A DNA stretch of 64,000 nt from Brevibacterium rongguiense (lineage in GTDB: Bacteria > Actinomycetota > Actinomycetes > Actinomycetales > Brevibacteriaceae): contig NZ_WWEQ01000012.1 of the NCBI RefSeq assembly GCF_009857845.1, positions 1 through 64,000 of the forward strand. The letters run 5' to 3'. Below, piece after piece: positions 46,356 to 56,379 of the stretch (positions are counted from its first letter, which is position 1; the number at the start of each line of letters is the position of its first letter). A program made the translations under genes and the position numbers. The notes below the pieces were generated by a model. That model searched no databases, was not told the origin of the DNA, and worked only from the letters and a program-made list of their open reading frames with translations.

Positions 46356-47105
46356 ATGCGCGTGCGCGCTGACAATCCGTCCCCCATGACCCTCGAGGGC
46401 ACGAACACGTTCGTGCTCCACTCCGCGGACGGCGCCTCGGCCCTGCTCATCGATCCGGGCCCGGAGCTGCCCGCCCACCGCGCCGCCTTCCTGGCCGCGG
46501 TGGACGACCGGGAGCTTGTGGGCATCGTCCTCACCCACCGGCACGCCGATCACTCGGAGGCGCTCGCGACGGCCGACGAGTGGGCCCCCGGGGTGCCGGT
46601 GCACGCGGTGCTGCCGGAATTCGCGTGCCGTGCCGACACGCTGGTGGACGGGCAGCGGATCCGCTTCGGCGCCTCGGCGGCGGATGAGGTGGAGATCATC
46701 GCGACGCCTGGGCACACCTCGGACAGCATCAGCGTGCTCCACGGGCGCACGCTCTACTCAGGCGATACCGTCCTGGGTCGGGGCACCACCGTCGTGACGC
46801 ACCCGGAGGGGTCGATCGCGGACTACCTGGCGAGCATCGAGCGCCTGCAGGGCTTCGTGGCGCAGGGGCGCATCGAGGTGATCGAGCCGGCGCACGGGCC
46901 CGTCGTCGAGGACCCGGGGGCGGTGCTCGCCCACTACCTGCAGCACCGGCGCGAGCGCCTGGAGCAGGTGCAGGCCGCCGTGGATGCCGGGGCGGACACG
47001 CCCGCCCAGGTCGCCGATGTCGTCTACGCCGAGGTGCCGGCGAACCTGCGCGGCGCGGTCGAGCAGATCGTGGCTGCGCAGCTGGAGTACCTGCGCCGGG
47101 GCTGA
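46356..47105 (+). CDS. MBL-fold metallohydrolase (LACTB2-like)
   Basis: Metallo-beta-lactamase-fold hydrolase of 249 residues. The metal motif THRHADHSE is at about residues 57-65, followed by TPGHTSDS, YSGDTVLG and EPAHGP, the full set of ligands; the C-terminal helical part (LQHRRERLEQVQAAVDAG) is of the LACTB2/winged-helix type that in relatives acts on RNA. GAAGGAG lies 8 bases before ATG 46356. Conserved neighbour of Crp in actinobacteria. The 249-base gap before it is G-rich repeat remnants. Confidence 0.93.
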   Translation: MRVRADNPSPMTLEGTNTFVLHSADGASALLIDPGPELPAHRAAFLAAVDDRELVGIVLTHRHADHSEALATADEWAPGVPVHAVLPEFACRADTLVDGQRIRFGASAADEVEIIATPGHTSDSISVLHGRTLYSGDTVLGRGTTVVTHPEGSIADYLASIERLQGFVAQGRIEVIEPAHGPVVEDPGAVLAHYLQHRRERLEQVQAAVDAGADTPAQVADVVYAEVPANLRGAVEQIVAAQLEYLRRG

Positions 47106-47201
47106 CCGGTGGGCGCGGTTGCCGGCAGCCGGGTGGCGGGCGACGGGTGGCGGGCGGTGGGCCGCCGTCGCTGGTGGGCGGACGCGTGCCCGTGAACCAG
47201 C

Positions 47202-47256
47202 GAGAGGTCGTTCCCGTTCGCTTCCTCAGGCGAAAAGCGAACGGGAACGACCTCTC
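47202..47256. terminator. 22-bp perfect hairpin between convergent MBL and crp genes
   Basis: Bases 47202-47223 pair exactly with 47235-47256 around 11 bases. Being placed between convergent stops it probably ends both transcripts. Its arms (GAGAGGTCGTTCCCGTTCG) recur in pieces at 37048-37062 and 37090-37100, so it is also a dispersed repeat. Confidence 0.8.
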
Positions 47257-47372
47257 AGTGCGGGCGGGCCCGTGGGGGGGCGCCCCAGCGCGGGCGGCCC
47301 CGGGCGGGCACCCGCGGCGTCGCTCAGGGCGCGCGGTCCGCGGGGGAGCGACGCCCAGTGCGGGCGCGGCTC

Positions 47373-48050
47373 TCAGTGGGCGCGGTGCTGCAGGCGCTCC
47401 AGGTCGAGGATGACGACGGAGCGGGCCTCGAGGCGGATCCAGCCGCGGGCGGCGAAGTCCGCCAGCGCCTTGTTCACCGTCTCGCGCGAGGCGCCCACGA
47501 GCTGGGCGAGCTCCTCCTGCGTGAGGTCGTGGGGCACGAGGACGCCGTCCGGGGCGGGCTTGCCGAAGCGCTCCTTGAGGTCGATGAGCGCCTTCGCCAC
47601 GCGGCCGGGGACATCGGAGAACACGAGGTCGCCCACCGTCTCGTTCGTGCGGCGCAGGCGCAGGGCAAGCGCCTTGAGGAGGTTCATGGCCGCCTGCGGG
47701 CGGTCCTTGAGCCACGTGGTGAGGTCCTCGTGGCGCAGGCTGAGCAGCTCCGTCTGCGACACGGCGGTGACAGTGGAGGAGCGGGGGCCCGGATCGAAGA
47801 GCGCCAGCTCGCCGATGATCTCGCCGGGGCCCACCACGGAGAGAAGGGACTCGCGGCCGTCGACGGACTCGCGGCCCACCTTGAGCTTGCCGGTGGAGAC
47901 GATGTAGAGCTCATCGCCGCTGTCGCCCTCGTGGAACAGGGCGGTGCCGCGGCGCAGGCTGCGCGGCTTCATGAACTTCAGCAGCGCACTCGTCGCCTCA
48001 TCGTCCAGACCGGCGAATAGGGTGGCGTTGCGCACCACTTCGATGTCCAC
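47373..48050 (-). CDS. crp: Crp/Fnr family global transcriptional regulator (GlxR/Crp)
   Basis: cAMP-receptor-type regulator of 225 residues. Cyclic-nucleotide domain residues about 10-125 with the phosphate cassette GEIIGELALFDPGPRSSTV; dimer helix to about 145; winged helix-turn-helix near 170-205 (LTQEELAQLVGASRETVNKAL). Highly similar layout to corynebacterial GlxR and mycobacterial Crp, and in the same gene neighbourhood, so cAMP is the probable ligand. GTG 48050 has GGAGGTATCC just upstream, and TAGATT (48088-48083 minus) is a likely -10 box with a leader of about 26 bases. Confidence 0.95.
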   Translation of the reverse strand: MDIEVVRNATLFAGLDDEATSALLKFMKPRSLRRGTALFHEGDSGDELYIVSTGKLKVGRESVDGRESLLSVVGPGEIIGELALFDPGPRSSTVTAVSQTELLSLRHEDLTTWLKDRPQAAMNLLKALALRLRRTNETVGDLVFSDVPGRVAKALIDLKERFGKPAPDGVLVPHDLTQEELAQLVGASRETVNKALADFAARGWIRLEARSVVILDLERLQHRAH

Positions 48051-48382
48051 GGATACCTCCTGATTGCGATGACGGTCACTTCAATCTACCCTCTCGCGGG
48101 CAGTGAGCCCAGGCTCGCCACCCGCGAATCCACGCCGTTCGCCGCCCGCGAAACCCGCTGAGGAGGCCCGTCAGCGGTCGCGCGCCGGCACCCGGTGCAC
48201 CGTCGTCGGCCCCCCGGCAGACCGGGGGCGGGCCAGGACCCACAGGACCCAGCGGTCGAAGGCCCTGCGGGATTCGTGGGCCCCTGCTGGCCCGGGCCGG
48301 GCGCCGGTGGGCACCCGCGCGCCCGTGTCGCCGGCGCAGCGCACCGCCGGTAAGGCGCGCGGGAGCCGCGGGAGCCCGGCGC

Positions 48383-48388
48383 TAAGGT
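48383..48388 (+). promoter_or_regulatory. -10 element TAAGGT of a leaderless promoter
   Basis: TAAGGT ends six bases before GTG 48395 (nth). The rest of the 48051-48394 gap shows only G/C-rich inverted stretches such as GGCCCCCCGGC..GGGGGCGGGCC. Confidence 0.55.
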
Positions 48389-48394
48389 GGGCGG

Positions 48395-49135
48395 GTGCGA
48401 AGCGTTGCGGAGAAGAGCGAGCGGAAGTTCGCCCACGAGACCCACCTGGGCCGGGTGCGCCGCGCCCGCCGGATCGATCGGGAGCTGGCGCGCATCTACC
48501 CGGACGCCCGCGCGGAGCTCGACTTCTCCAACGCCTTCGAGCTCCTCATCGCCACCGTCCTCTCCGCCCAGACCACGGACATCCGCGTCAACGAGGTCAC
48601 CCCGGAGCTCTTCGCGGCCTACCCGGACGCCGCCGCGCTGGCCGATGCGCGCCTCGAGGACGTCGAGGCGATCATCCGCCCCACCGGCTTCTTCCGGGCC
48701 AAGGCGAAGAACATCGTGGGCCTGTCCCAGGCGCTCGTGGCCGACCACGGCGGCGAGGTGCCCGGTGAGCAGGCGGCTCTGGTCGCCCTGCCGGGGGTGG
48801 GGGTCAAGACCGCGAACGTCGTCCTGGGCAACGCCTTCGGCATCCCGGGCCTGACCATCGACACGCACGTGGGGCGACTGGCCCGGCGGCTGGGGTACAC
48901 GCGTCAGACCGACCCGCTCAAGGTCGAGGCGGACCTCACCGAGCTCTTCGCCCGCCGCGACCTCACGATGGTCTCCCACCGGCTGATCTTCCACGGCCGC
49001 AGGATCTGCCACGCCAAGCGGCCGGCCTGCGGCGTCTGCCCGATATCCGCCCTGTGCCCCAGCTTCGGGATCGGCGAGCTCGATCCGGAGGCCGCCGCAG
49101 GGCTGCTGGGCTACGGCATGGCGGTGCCGCGATGA
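48395..49135 (+). CDS. nth: Endonuclease III
   Basis: Base-excision repair glycosylase/AP lyase of 246 residues for oxidised pyrimidines. Helix-hairpin-helix LPGVGVKTANVVLG carries the catalytic lysine, TIDTHVGRL the catalytic aspartate, and CHAKRPACGVCPISALC the C-x6-C-x2-C-x5-C iron-sulfur ligands. A leaderless GTG start is likely. Its stop overlaps the ATG of the CoA-type NUDIX gene (ATGA), as in many actinobacteria. Contrast with the cluster-less paralogue at 14.8 kb. Confidence 0.97.
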   Translation: MRSVAEKSERKFAHETHLGRVRRARRIDRELARIYPDARAELDFSNAFELLIATVLSAQTTDIRVNEVTPELFAAYPDAAALADARLEDVEAIIRPTGFFRAKAKNIVGLSQALVADHGGEVPGEQAALVALPGVGVKTANVVLGNAFGIPGLTIDTHVGRLARRLGYTRQTDPLKVEADLTELFARRDLTMVSHRLIFHGRRICHAKRPACGVCPISALCPSFGIGELDPEAAAGLLGYGMAVPR

Positions 49136-49857
49136 GCGCGCCCCGGCCCGCGACTCCCGGCGGGGCCGCGCCCGCAGATCCCGCCGCCGAGGCGCTGGCC
49201 GGCCTGGCGGCCTCCGGCTCCCTGGGCACGTGGCTGGAGCGCCGGCGCCCGCCGGCCGGCGCCGCGACCCGCGACGCCGCCGTGCTCATGCTCTTCGGGC
49301 GCGGACAGCCGCCGCGCACCTCGGCGGGCCGTGACGAGGTCGAGCGCCTCACGGACCTGGGCGCAGGCGACGTCGACGTCGTGCTGCTCCAGCGCGCCGC
49401 CACGCTGCGCTCGCACGCGGGCCAGGTGGCGTTCCCTGGTGGCAAGCGGGACCCGGAGGATGCCGACGCCGTGGCCGCAGCCCTGCGCGAGACCCACGAG
49501 GAGACCGGCGTCGAACCCGCCGCCATCGAGGTGCTCGGTCAGCTGGGCGCTCTCTACGTGCCCGCGAGCGGCTTCTGCGTGACGCCCGTGCTGGGCTGGG
49601 CCGGGACGGGGCACGAGGTGCGGGTCGTCGACGAGGCCGAATCCGCCTCGGTGTACCGGGTGGCGGTGGCCGACCTCGTGGCGCCCGCCAACCGCGGCAC
49701 GTTCGCCGTGCCCGGCACCGGCTACGTCTCGCCCGTGTTCGACGCCGGGGTGCTGCGCGCGTGGGGCTTCACCGCGGGGCTCCTCGAGGGGGTCTTCGAC
49801 GCGCTGGGCTGGGCCCGGCCCTGGGATCGCGAACGGCGCCTGGACGTGCGGTACTGA
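49132..49857 (+). CDS. NUDIX hydrolase, CoA diphosphatase-like (NudL)
   Basis: Hydrolase of 241 residues. A full Nudix box GGKRDPEDADAVAAALRETHEETGV stretch is present near residues 103-127 (GGKRDPED start, RETHEETG core), preceded by the UPF0035/NudL-type AFPGG entry (HAGQVAFPGGKRD), characteristic of CoA pyrophosphatases. Coupled to nth by a four-base overlap. A Pro/Ala-rich N-terminal 20 residues precedes the fold. It may limit CoA or degrade oxidised CoA. Confidence 0.93.
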   Translation: MSAPRPATPGGAAPADPAAEALAGLAASGSLGTWLERRRPPAGAATRDAAVLMLFGRGQPPRTSAGRDEVERLTDLGAGDVDVVLLQRAATLRSHAGQVAFPGGKRDPEDADAVAAALRETHEETGVEPAAIEVLGQLGALYVPASGFCVTPVLGWAGTGHEVRVVDEAESASVYRVAVADLVAPANRGTFAVPGTGYVSPVFDAGVLRAWGFTAGLLEGVFDALGWARPWDRERRLDVRY

Positions 49858-49876
49858 CAGCGCCCGCCGGGACGCA

Positions 49877-49970
49877 ACCAGCGCTGCCGGGGTGAAGCTG
49901 GCGCTGCCCCGTCGACCAGCGCTGCCCCGCTGACCGGCGTTGCCCCGCTGACGGCGATGCCGTCGTGACG
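49877..49970. repeat. Five degenerate 19-bp tandem repeats
   Basis: Successive units like ACCAGCGCTGCCCCGCTGA (variants AGCTGGCGCTGCCCCGTCG, CCGGCGTTGCCCCGCTGA) follow the NUDIX gene. Confidence 0.75.
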
Positions 49971-50040
49971 GGGCGCACGGCGCCGAGCGGCGCGCGACAG
50001 CGAGCGGCTCGCCGCGCCGAGCGCCCGGTCGCACACACGG

Positions 50041-50075
50041 CGAGGGGGGCGAGGCCAACGGCCTCGCCCCCCTCG
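50041..50075. terminator. Bidirectional terminator, 16-bp perfect stem
   Basis: Bases 50041-50056 pair with 50060-50075 around AAC, between the convergent NUDIX and holin-like genes. Confidence 0.9.
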
Positions 50076-50106
50076 CGATGGAGCGCGTGCGGTGCTTGCG
50101 GGTGCC

Positions 50107-50514
50107 TCAGACGCGGGGGCCGGAGGGGTTCTTCACGGCCCGCTTGAGCGCCTCGAGCGCGGACTTGGCCCCGCCGATCGCACCGGTGGGCATGGGGTTG
50201 CCCTTCTTGAACAGCGGGATGGCGATGAGCACGAGGACCGCCGCGATGACGACGAGGATGCCGAAGACCAGCAGGAAGCTGCCCCACCAGGGCCAGCCCA
50301 GCGCCTCGTGGAAGACCGCGGAGATCGCGAAGATCACCATGAAGGAGGACAGGAAGAGCAGGAACAGGCCGGCGGCGGCAAGGCCCGCGCCGATGCCCAG
50401 GTTCTTCGCCCCGTAGGTGACCTCGGCCTTCGCGAGCGCCGCCTCCTCCTGGGCGAGTGCCTGCGAATCGGCCTTGATGTCAGCAACGAGCTGGGAGATG
50501 GACCGCTCGGGCAT
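50107..50514 (-). CDS. Actinobacterial Holin-X family membrane protein
   Basis: A 135-residue membrane protein of the Phage_holin_3_6 / actinobacterial Holin-X family (PF07332). N-terminal amphipathic helix (residues 1-35, SQLVADIKADSQALAQEE), two strong hydrophobic segments (about 41-68 and 78-102), then a basic tail. AGGAGG lies 7 bases before ATG 50514, and TAATCT (50576-50571) is a good -10 box. Despite the name, these are chromosomal proteins in the nth-acs region (compare Rv3669), and nothing phage-like is nearby. Function unknown. Confidence 0.92.
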   Translation of the reverse strand: MPERSISQLVADIKADSQALAQEEAALAKAEVTYGAKNLGIGAGLAAAGLFLLFLSSFMVIFAISAVFHEALGWPWWGSFLLVFGILVVIAAVLVLIAIPLFKKGNPMPTGAIGGAKSALEALKRAVKNPSGPRV

Positions 50515-50589
50515 GTGAAAATCCTCCTGGTGAGGGCGTGCGGGGCAGTTGCGTACCTACAGATTATGCCCGACGCGGGCATCGGACCA

Positions 50590-50618
50590 CCGAGGGCGGG
50601 GCGAAACCCCGCCCTCGG
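50590..50618 (-). terminator. Hairpin terminator of acs, 12-bp stem
   Basis: CCGAGGGCGGGG (50590-50601) pairs with 50607-50618 around CGAAA, 15 bases past the acs stop. Confidence 0.85.
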
Positions 50619-50632
50619 CGGCCCGCCGTGCC

Positions 50633-52597
<1,965 letters not shown>

Positions 52598-52672
52598 GGC
52601 GTCCTCCCGGCATCGTTGGTGGGAAACTCACCGGGGCAGGCGCACTCAGGGTCGCCAGCCCCGCTGTCAGCG

Positions 52673-52701
52673 ACCCTATACCGAAACTTTCCACTCTGTA
52701 A
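52673..52701 (-). promoter_or_regulatory. acs promoter
   Basis: On the minus strand TTACAG (52701-52696) and TAGGGT (52678-52673) are 17 bases apart; TSS about 52666, leader about 70 bases. Confidence 0.6.
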
Positions 52702-52827
52702 GCGCGCCCGGCTCAGGAGATGAGATGATGGCGGGGAACGTCGCCCGCAGCCGCGCGCTCCGGGCCATGCACCCGACCACTGCCGGGGCCTTCCCAGGCG
52801 CTCGGCGAAGCGAAGGAGACTGAGCCG

Positions 52828-55800
52828 ATGAGCACGCCGGATCCCGGACGCAATCCACATCCTCAGGGCGGGCACTCGGGTCCGCAGGCCGAGCAGGGCG
52901 GGCCGTTCGGCCCGCACGGCGGTGCCGGCCAGGAGCCGTTCGCCGCGGAACCCTACGGCCAGGGATCGCAGGGCCAGCAGGCCTACGGGCAGCCGGCGTC
53001 CGGCCAGCCGGCCCACGGTGAAGCGCAGGGCCAGCAGGCCTACGGGCACGAAGCGCGTGGGCAACAGGCCTATGGTCAGGGGCCCGCCGGACAGCAGCCC
53101 TATGGTCAGGGGCCCGATGGCCGGGATGCCCCGCGCGGTGAGTCCTCCCCGTGGGGTGCGGCGGCAGCTCAGGACGGCTTCGGCGGGCAGTCGGGCTTCG
53201 AGGGCGGCGCGACTGCCGGACAGCCCTCCTACGGCCGCCACGGACAGCCGAGCGCAGACGGGGCCCAGGACGCCCGAGGCGAGCACCGGGCCGATTTCGG
53301 CCAGCACGACTTCGGCCACCAGGATGAGGCGCCCCGGCCGGGCGGCTTCGCGCAGGGCGCCCAGCCCGGCGGCTTCGCACAGGGTGACGGGTTCGCGCCG
53401 GCCCAGAGCTTTGGTGGAGGCACAGACCGGGGCATTGGCGACCAGCCGGGTTCGTCCGGCCGGCTCGCGGGTCAGAACAGCCCGAGTGAGCAGTTCCAGC
53501 AGCCGGGCCAGCACGATCAACACGGTCCGGACGCTCAGTTCGGCGGATTCGGCCAGGCCGAGCAGGTCGGACAGGCAGGGCAGTTCGATTCGGCGGCTCA
53601 GGTCGGTGGCGCGCAGTCCTCTCAGCAGGCGTGGGAACACGGCGGGCCCGCACCCCATCGTGACGGCGGCGCAGGAGGGCCCGAGGCGCCCCGCGCCGAT
53701 GCCGCGCCCATGGGTTCCGCACCCGGGCAGTTCGGCTCCGCGGCGCAGTTCGGCGCCGGGCCGGGTCACTCCGGTTCCGCGCCGAGCGCGGTCGGCTCGG
53801 CGCCCGCCGCCTACGGCTCGGCTCCTGCCGGCTATGGTTCGGCTCCTGCCGGCTATGGCTCGGCGCCCTCGTCCTCCGGCTCGGCGCCCACCGGGGTCCC
53901 GGCCGCCCAGCCCGGCGCCGGGTCCGCGGGCCCCGGCTTCGACGGACCCGGGCCGCACGCGGGGCCGCAGGCGCGGTCCCAGGCGCTCGGCCACCCCGCC
54001 CCGGGCAAGGGCAGGCGGGGTATCCTCGGCCCGCTGACCGTGCGCGACCTGCTGCTCATTCTGGCGGGCGTCTTCGCCATCGTCGCGATGGCGACGCCCG
54101 TGCAGCGCATCTCGGTGCCGACACTCACGCTGGGCGATCCCGAGGCCACCGCCTCCGTGAGCCTGTGGGTCTGGCACTACGGGGCGCTCTACATGCTGTG
54201 GCTCGTGCTCGGCATGCTGCCCGTGCTCGCCGCGGCGGTCCTCACCGTGCTCAACAAGACGGTGGCGAGCTTCCCGCAGCGCATCGGCTCGTTCGGACCC
54301 GATCAGCTCATCTCCGCGCTGGCCGTCGTCGCAGCGGTCGCGAACGTCGTAATCTTCGCGACCACGGCGCCGCAGGTCCACGTGGGCGGCTATTTCGCGC
54401 TCGTGGGCGCGCTGCTCGCGGCCTTCGCCGGCGTATTCACCATGATCCCGTTCCTCGGCGCCGAGTTCGCAGACCGCGCATCCGTGCCCGCCCACCCGAA
54501 GGCGGCCCCGGTCGCCAGGACCGGCACCGCGGCCGGCCAGGGGCCCCGCGGGGCCGTTGGCCATGCGGGTTCCGGACCGTCGGGCCCGCAGCAGGGCGGA
54601 CCGGCATTCGGAGCGGCCCAGCCCGGTTTCGGTCAGTCCGAGGCCCACGCCGCTTCCCCCGCGGCTCAGACCGCCTCGCCCACGGCGGGAGCCGAGCCGG
54701 GTTACGGCGCGGACCGCTCGCACGATGCTGGGTTCGCCCAGTCCGCGCCCGCCGCCTCGCAGGGCGCTGAGCACCACCGGGACCAGCACCTGGGCCACGG
54801 TGCGCCCCAGGGCCCCGACCATCGGTCCGGTGAGGCCCGCGGTTTCCAGACCGGTGAGGCTCCTGGCTTCCAGCCCGAGCAGCAGAACACCGGGCCCGGA
54901 TCCACCGGTTCCCACGCCTACGGCGCGGCCGCTTCCGGTGATGATGCGAACGGCGCCGCATCGTGGCAGGACGGCACCCACCGGGAAGCCGGCCGCTCGG
55001 AGTCCGGCGAGCGCCACGAGGCGCGGGGCGACTCGCCGTTCGCCTCGGGCTCCGGTCAGTTGGGCCCCGATGCCCAGGACGACGGCTCCCGCACCGACTC
55101 CCAGCACGACGCGCCCGAGCCCTTCGCCCAGCCCGAGCGCGCGGGCGAGGGCAGCGCCGGTCACGGCCTCGGCGATCCGGCCTCCGCGCAGGCCGATGCC
55201 GCTGGCGAGCCCCTGCCCCGCACCGAGTGGGCAGTGGGCGGGGCCGCCGCCGGCGCCGGTGTCGCGGGTGCCGCAGTGGGCTCGGCGTTCGCAGGCCCGG
55301 CCGAGGACCCCGATGCGACTCAGATCGCCCCGGCAATCCAGGACGGGTCAGACGATCCCGAAGCGACTCAGGCGGCGCCGGCTGCGGCCGAGGACTCGGA
55401 CCGACCGACCGGTGAGCGTCCGCAGGACGACGGGCAGGACGACACCCAGGCGCTCAGCGATTCCGTCTTCGGCTTCCGCGAGGATGAGGTGGACGAGCAG
55501 CAGGTCTCCAGCGAGGAGCAGACGTACCTGGGCCGGCACAGCGCGCAGTCCCCCCGCTTCGCCCAGAACGAGCCCACGCAGTCGTTCCCGGCGGCGGGCG
55601 GTGCGTTCGGCTCCGCCTCGCAGCAGGCGGACGGTGGGGCCGCCGGCTGGGCGGGCCAGTCCGACTCCGCGCCGAGCCCGGCGCAGGACGGTGGGGGTGC
55701 GCAGCAGCCGGGGCAGCAGTCCGCCGCCGGTGGTGCACAGGCGACCGGGGAGAACCCGATGCGCGGGCGCCACGCCGCCGCGGACCGGGAGACGGCCGAT

Positions 55801-56163
55801 CCGCACGAGCCCACGCAGCTCTTCCCGGCGTTTGGCTCGCAGGATTCACAGGCGGCGGAGCAGGGTTCGCGGCCGGAAGAGCAGGACTCACGGCCGGGGG
55901 CGCAGGATCGGTCCGCGCCGCAGGCCCAGAACGGGCCCGCGGACGAGCCGCAGGCTCCGCGCCTGGACGCCTCGCAGGCGTTCTGGTTCGCCGTGCCGGA
56001 GTCCCGCCAGGCCGTTGACCCTCAGACCGGACAGCCGGTCTTCACGGTCACCACCGGCGAGTGGTTCCTGGCCCTGGCCGACCACGGCAACGCGTTTACG
56101 GTGCGCGACGCGGGCGGCCAGGAGGCAGTCCTGTTCAACATCGAGGGCATCCAGCGAGGCTGA
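52828..56163 (+). CDS. Giant low-complexity membrane protein, FUS-like repeats, unknown function
   Basis: Unrecognised protein of 1111 residues. Residues 1-395 are Gln/Gly/Tyr/Ala/Pro-rich with tandem GQQAYGQ and GSAPAGYGSAP units. Four hydrophobic segments occupy about 404-428, 448-480, 494-515 and 522-545. Residues 548-1050 are again low-complexity, increasingly acidic, with repeated DPDATQIAP / DDPEATQAAP / DEPTQSFPA / EPTQLFPAF motifs. The last 60 residues form a folded cap: FWFAVPESRQAVDPQTGQ, then GEWFLALADHGNAFTVRD and LFNIEGIQRG. AAGGAG lies 9 bases before ATG 52828. It faces away from acs and ends at a strong terminator. Confidence 0.9.
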   Translation: MSTPDPGRNPHPQGGHSGPQAEQGGPFGPHGGAGQEPFAAEPYGQGSQGQQAYGQPASGQPAHGEAQGQQAYGHEARGQQAYGQGPAGQQPYGQGPDGRDAPRGESSPWGAAAAQDGFGGQSGFEGGATAGQPSYGRHGQPSADGAQDARGEHRADFGQHDFGHQDEAPRPGGFAQGAQPGGFAQGDGFAPAQSFGGGTDRGIGDQPGSSGRLAGQNSPSEQFQQPGQHDQHGPDAQFGGFGQAEQVGQAGQFDSAAQVGGAQSSQQAWEHGGPAPHRDGGAGGPEAPRADAAPMGSAPGQFGSAAQFGAGPGHSGSAPSAVGSAPAAYGSAPAGYGSAPAGYGSAPSSSGSAPTGVPAAQPGAGSAGPGFDGPGPHAGPQARSQALGHPAPGKGRRGILGPLTVRDLLLILAGVFAIVAMATPVQRISVPTLTLGDPEATASVSLWVWHYGALYMLWLVLGMLPVLAAAVLTVLNKTVASFPQRIGSFGPDQLISALAVVAAVANVVIFATTAPQVHVGGYFALVGALLAAFAGVFTMIPFLGAEFADRASVPAHPKAAPVARTGTAAGQGPRGAVGHAGSGPSGPQQGGPAFGAAQPGFGQSEAHAASPAAQTASPTAGAEPGYGADRSHDAGFAQSAPAASQGAEHHRDQHLGHGAPQGPDHRSGEARGFQTGEAPGFQPEQQNTGPGSTGSHAYGAAASGDDANGAASWQDGTHREAGRSESGERHEARGDSPFASGSGQLGPDAQDDGSRTDSQHDAPEPFAQPERAGEGSAGHGLGDPASAQADAAGEPLPRTEWAVGGAAAGAGVAGAAVGSAFAGPAEDPDATQIAPAIQDGSDDPEATQAAPAAAEDSDRPTGERPQDDGQDDTQALSDSVFGFREDEVDEQQVSSEEQTYLGRHSAQSPRFAQNEPTQSFPAAGGAFGSASQQADGGAAGWAGQSDSAPSPAQDGGGAQQPGQQSAAGGAQATGENPMRGRHAAADRETADPHEPTQLFPAFGSQDSQAAEQGSRPEEQDSRPGAQDRSAPQAQNGPADEPQAPRLDASQAFWFAVPESRQAVDPQTGQPVFTVTTGEWFLALADHGNAFTVRDAGGQEAVLFNIEGIQRG

Positions 56164-56183
56164 GCCCGCACGGCCCCGCGGAG

Positions 56184-56227
56184 CAGCGGCCCGGCACCCC
56201 GGTCAGCACCGGGGTGCCGGGCCGCTG
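56184..56227 (+). terminator. 20-bp perfect hairpin terminator
   Basis: Bases 56184-56203 pair with 56208-56227 around CAGC, 20 bases after the stop of the low-complexity protein. Confidence 0.92.
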
Positions 56228-56379
56228 CCGTGTTCTGCCGCGCACCGGTGCCGGCGTCGGTGCCGCTGGGTCACAGGCGCACGCCCGCGAAGGTCACACC
56301 ACCCGTGCCCTGCCGCGCTTCGTCCACAGGCAGTCCGCGCGGCGGTCGCGAGCCGCCCCGGCGGTGGTGGGGTGGGCGC

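Noticed and set aside
48061-48090. Crp autoregulatory site (TGACCGTCA) at the crp promoter
   Set aside because: The inverted repeat is too short and does not fit TGTGA-N6-TCACA; not listed as an operator.
50107-50514. Phage holin as evidence for a prophage
   Set aside because: The Holin-X family is chromosomal in actinobacteria and no lysin, capsid, integrase or attachment site is nearby.
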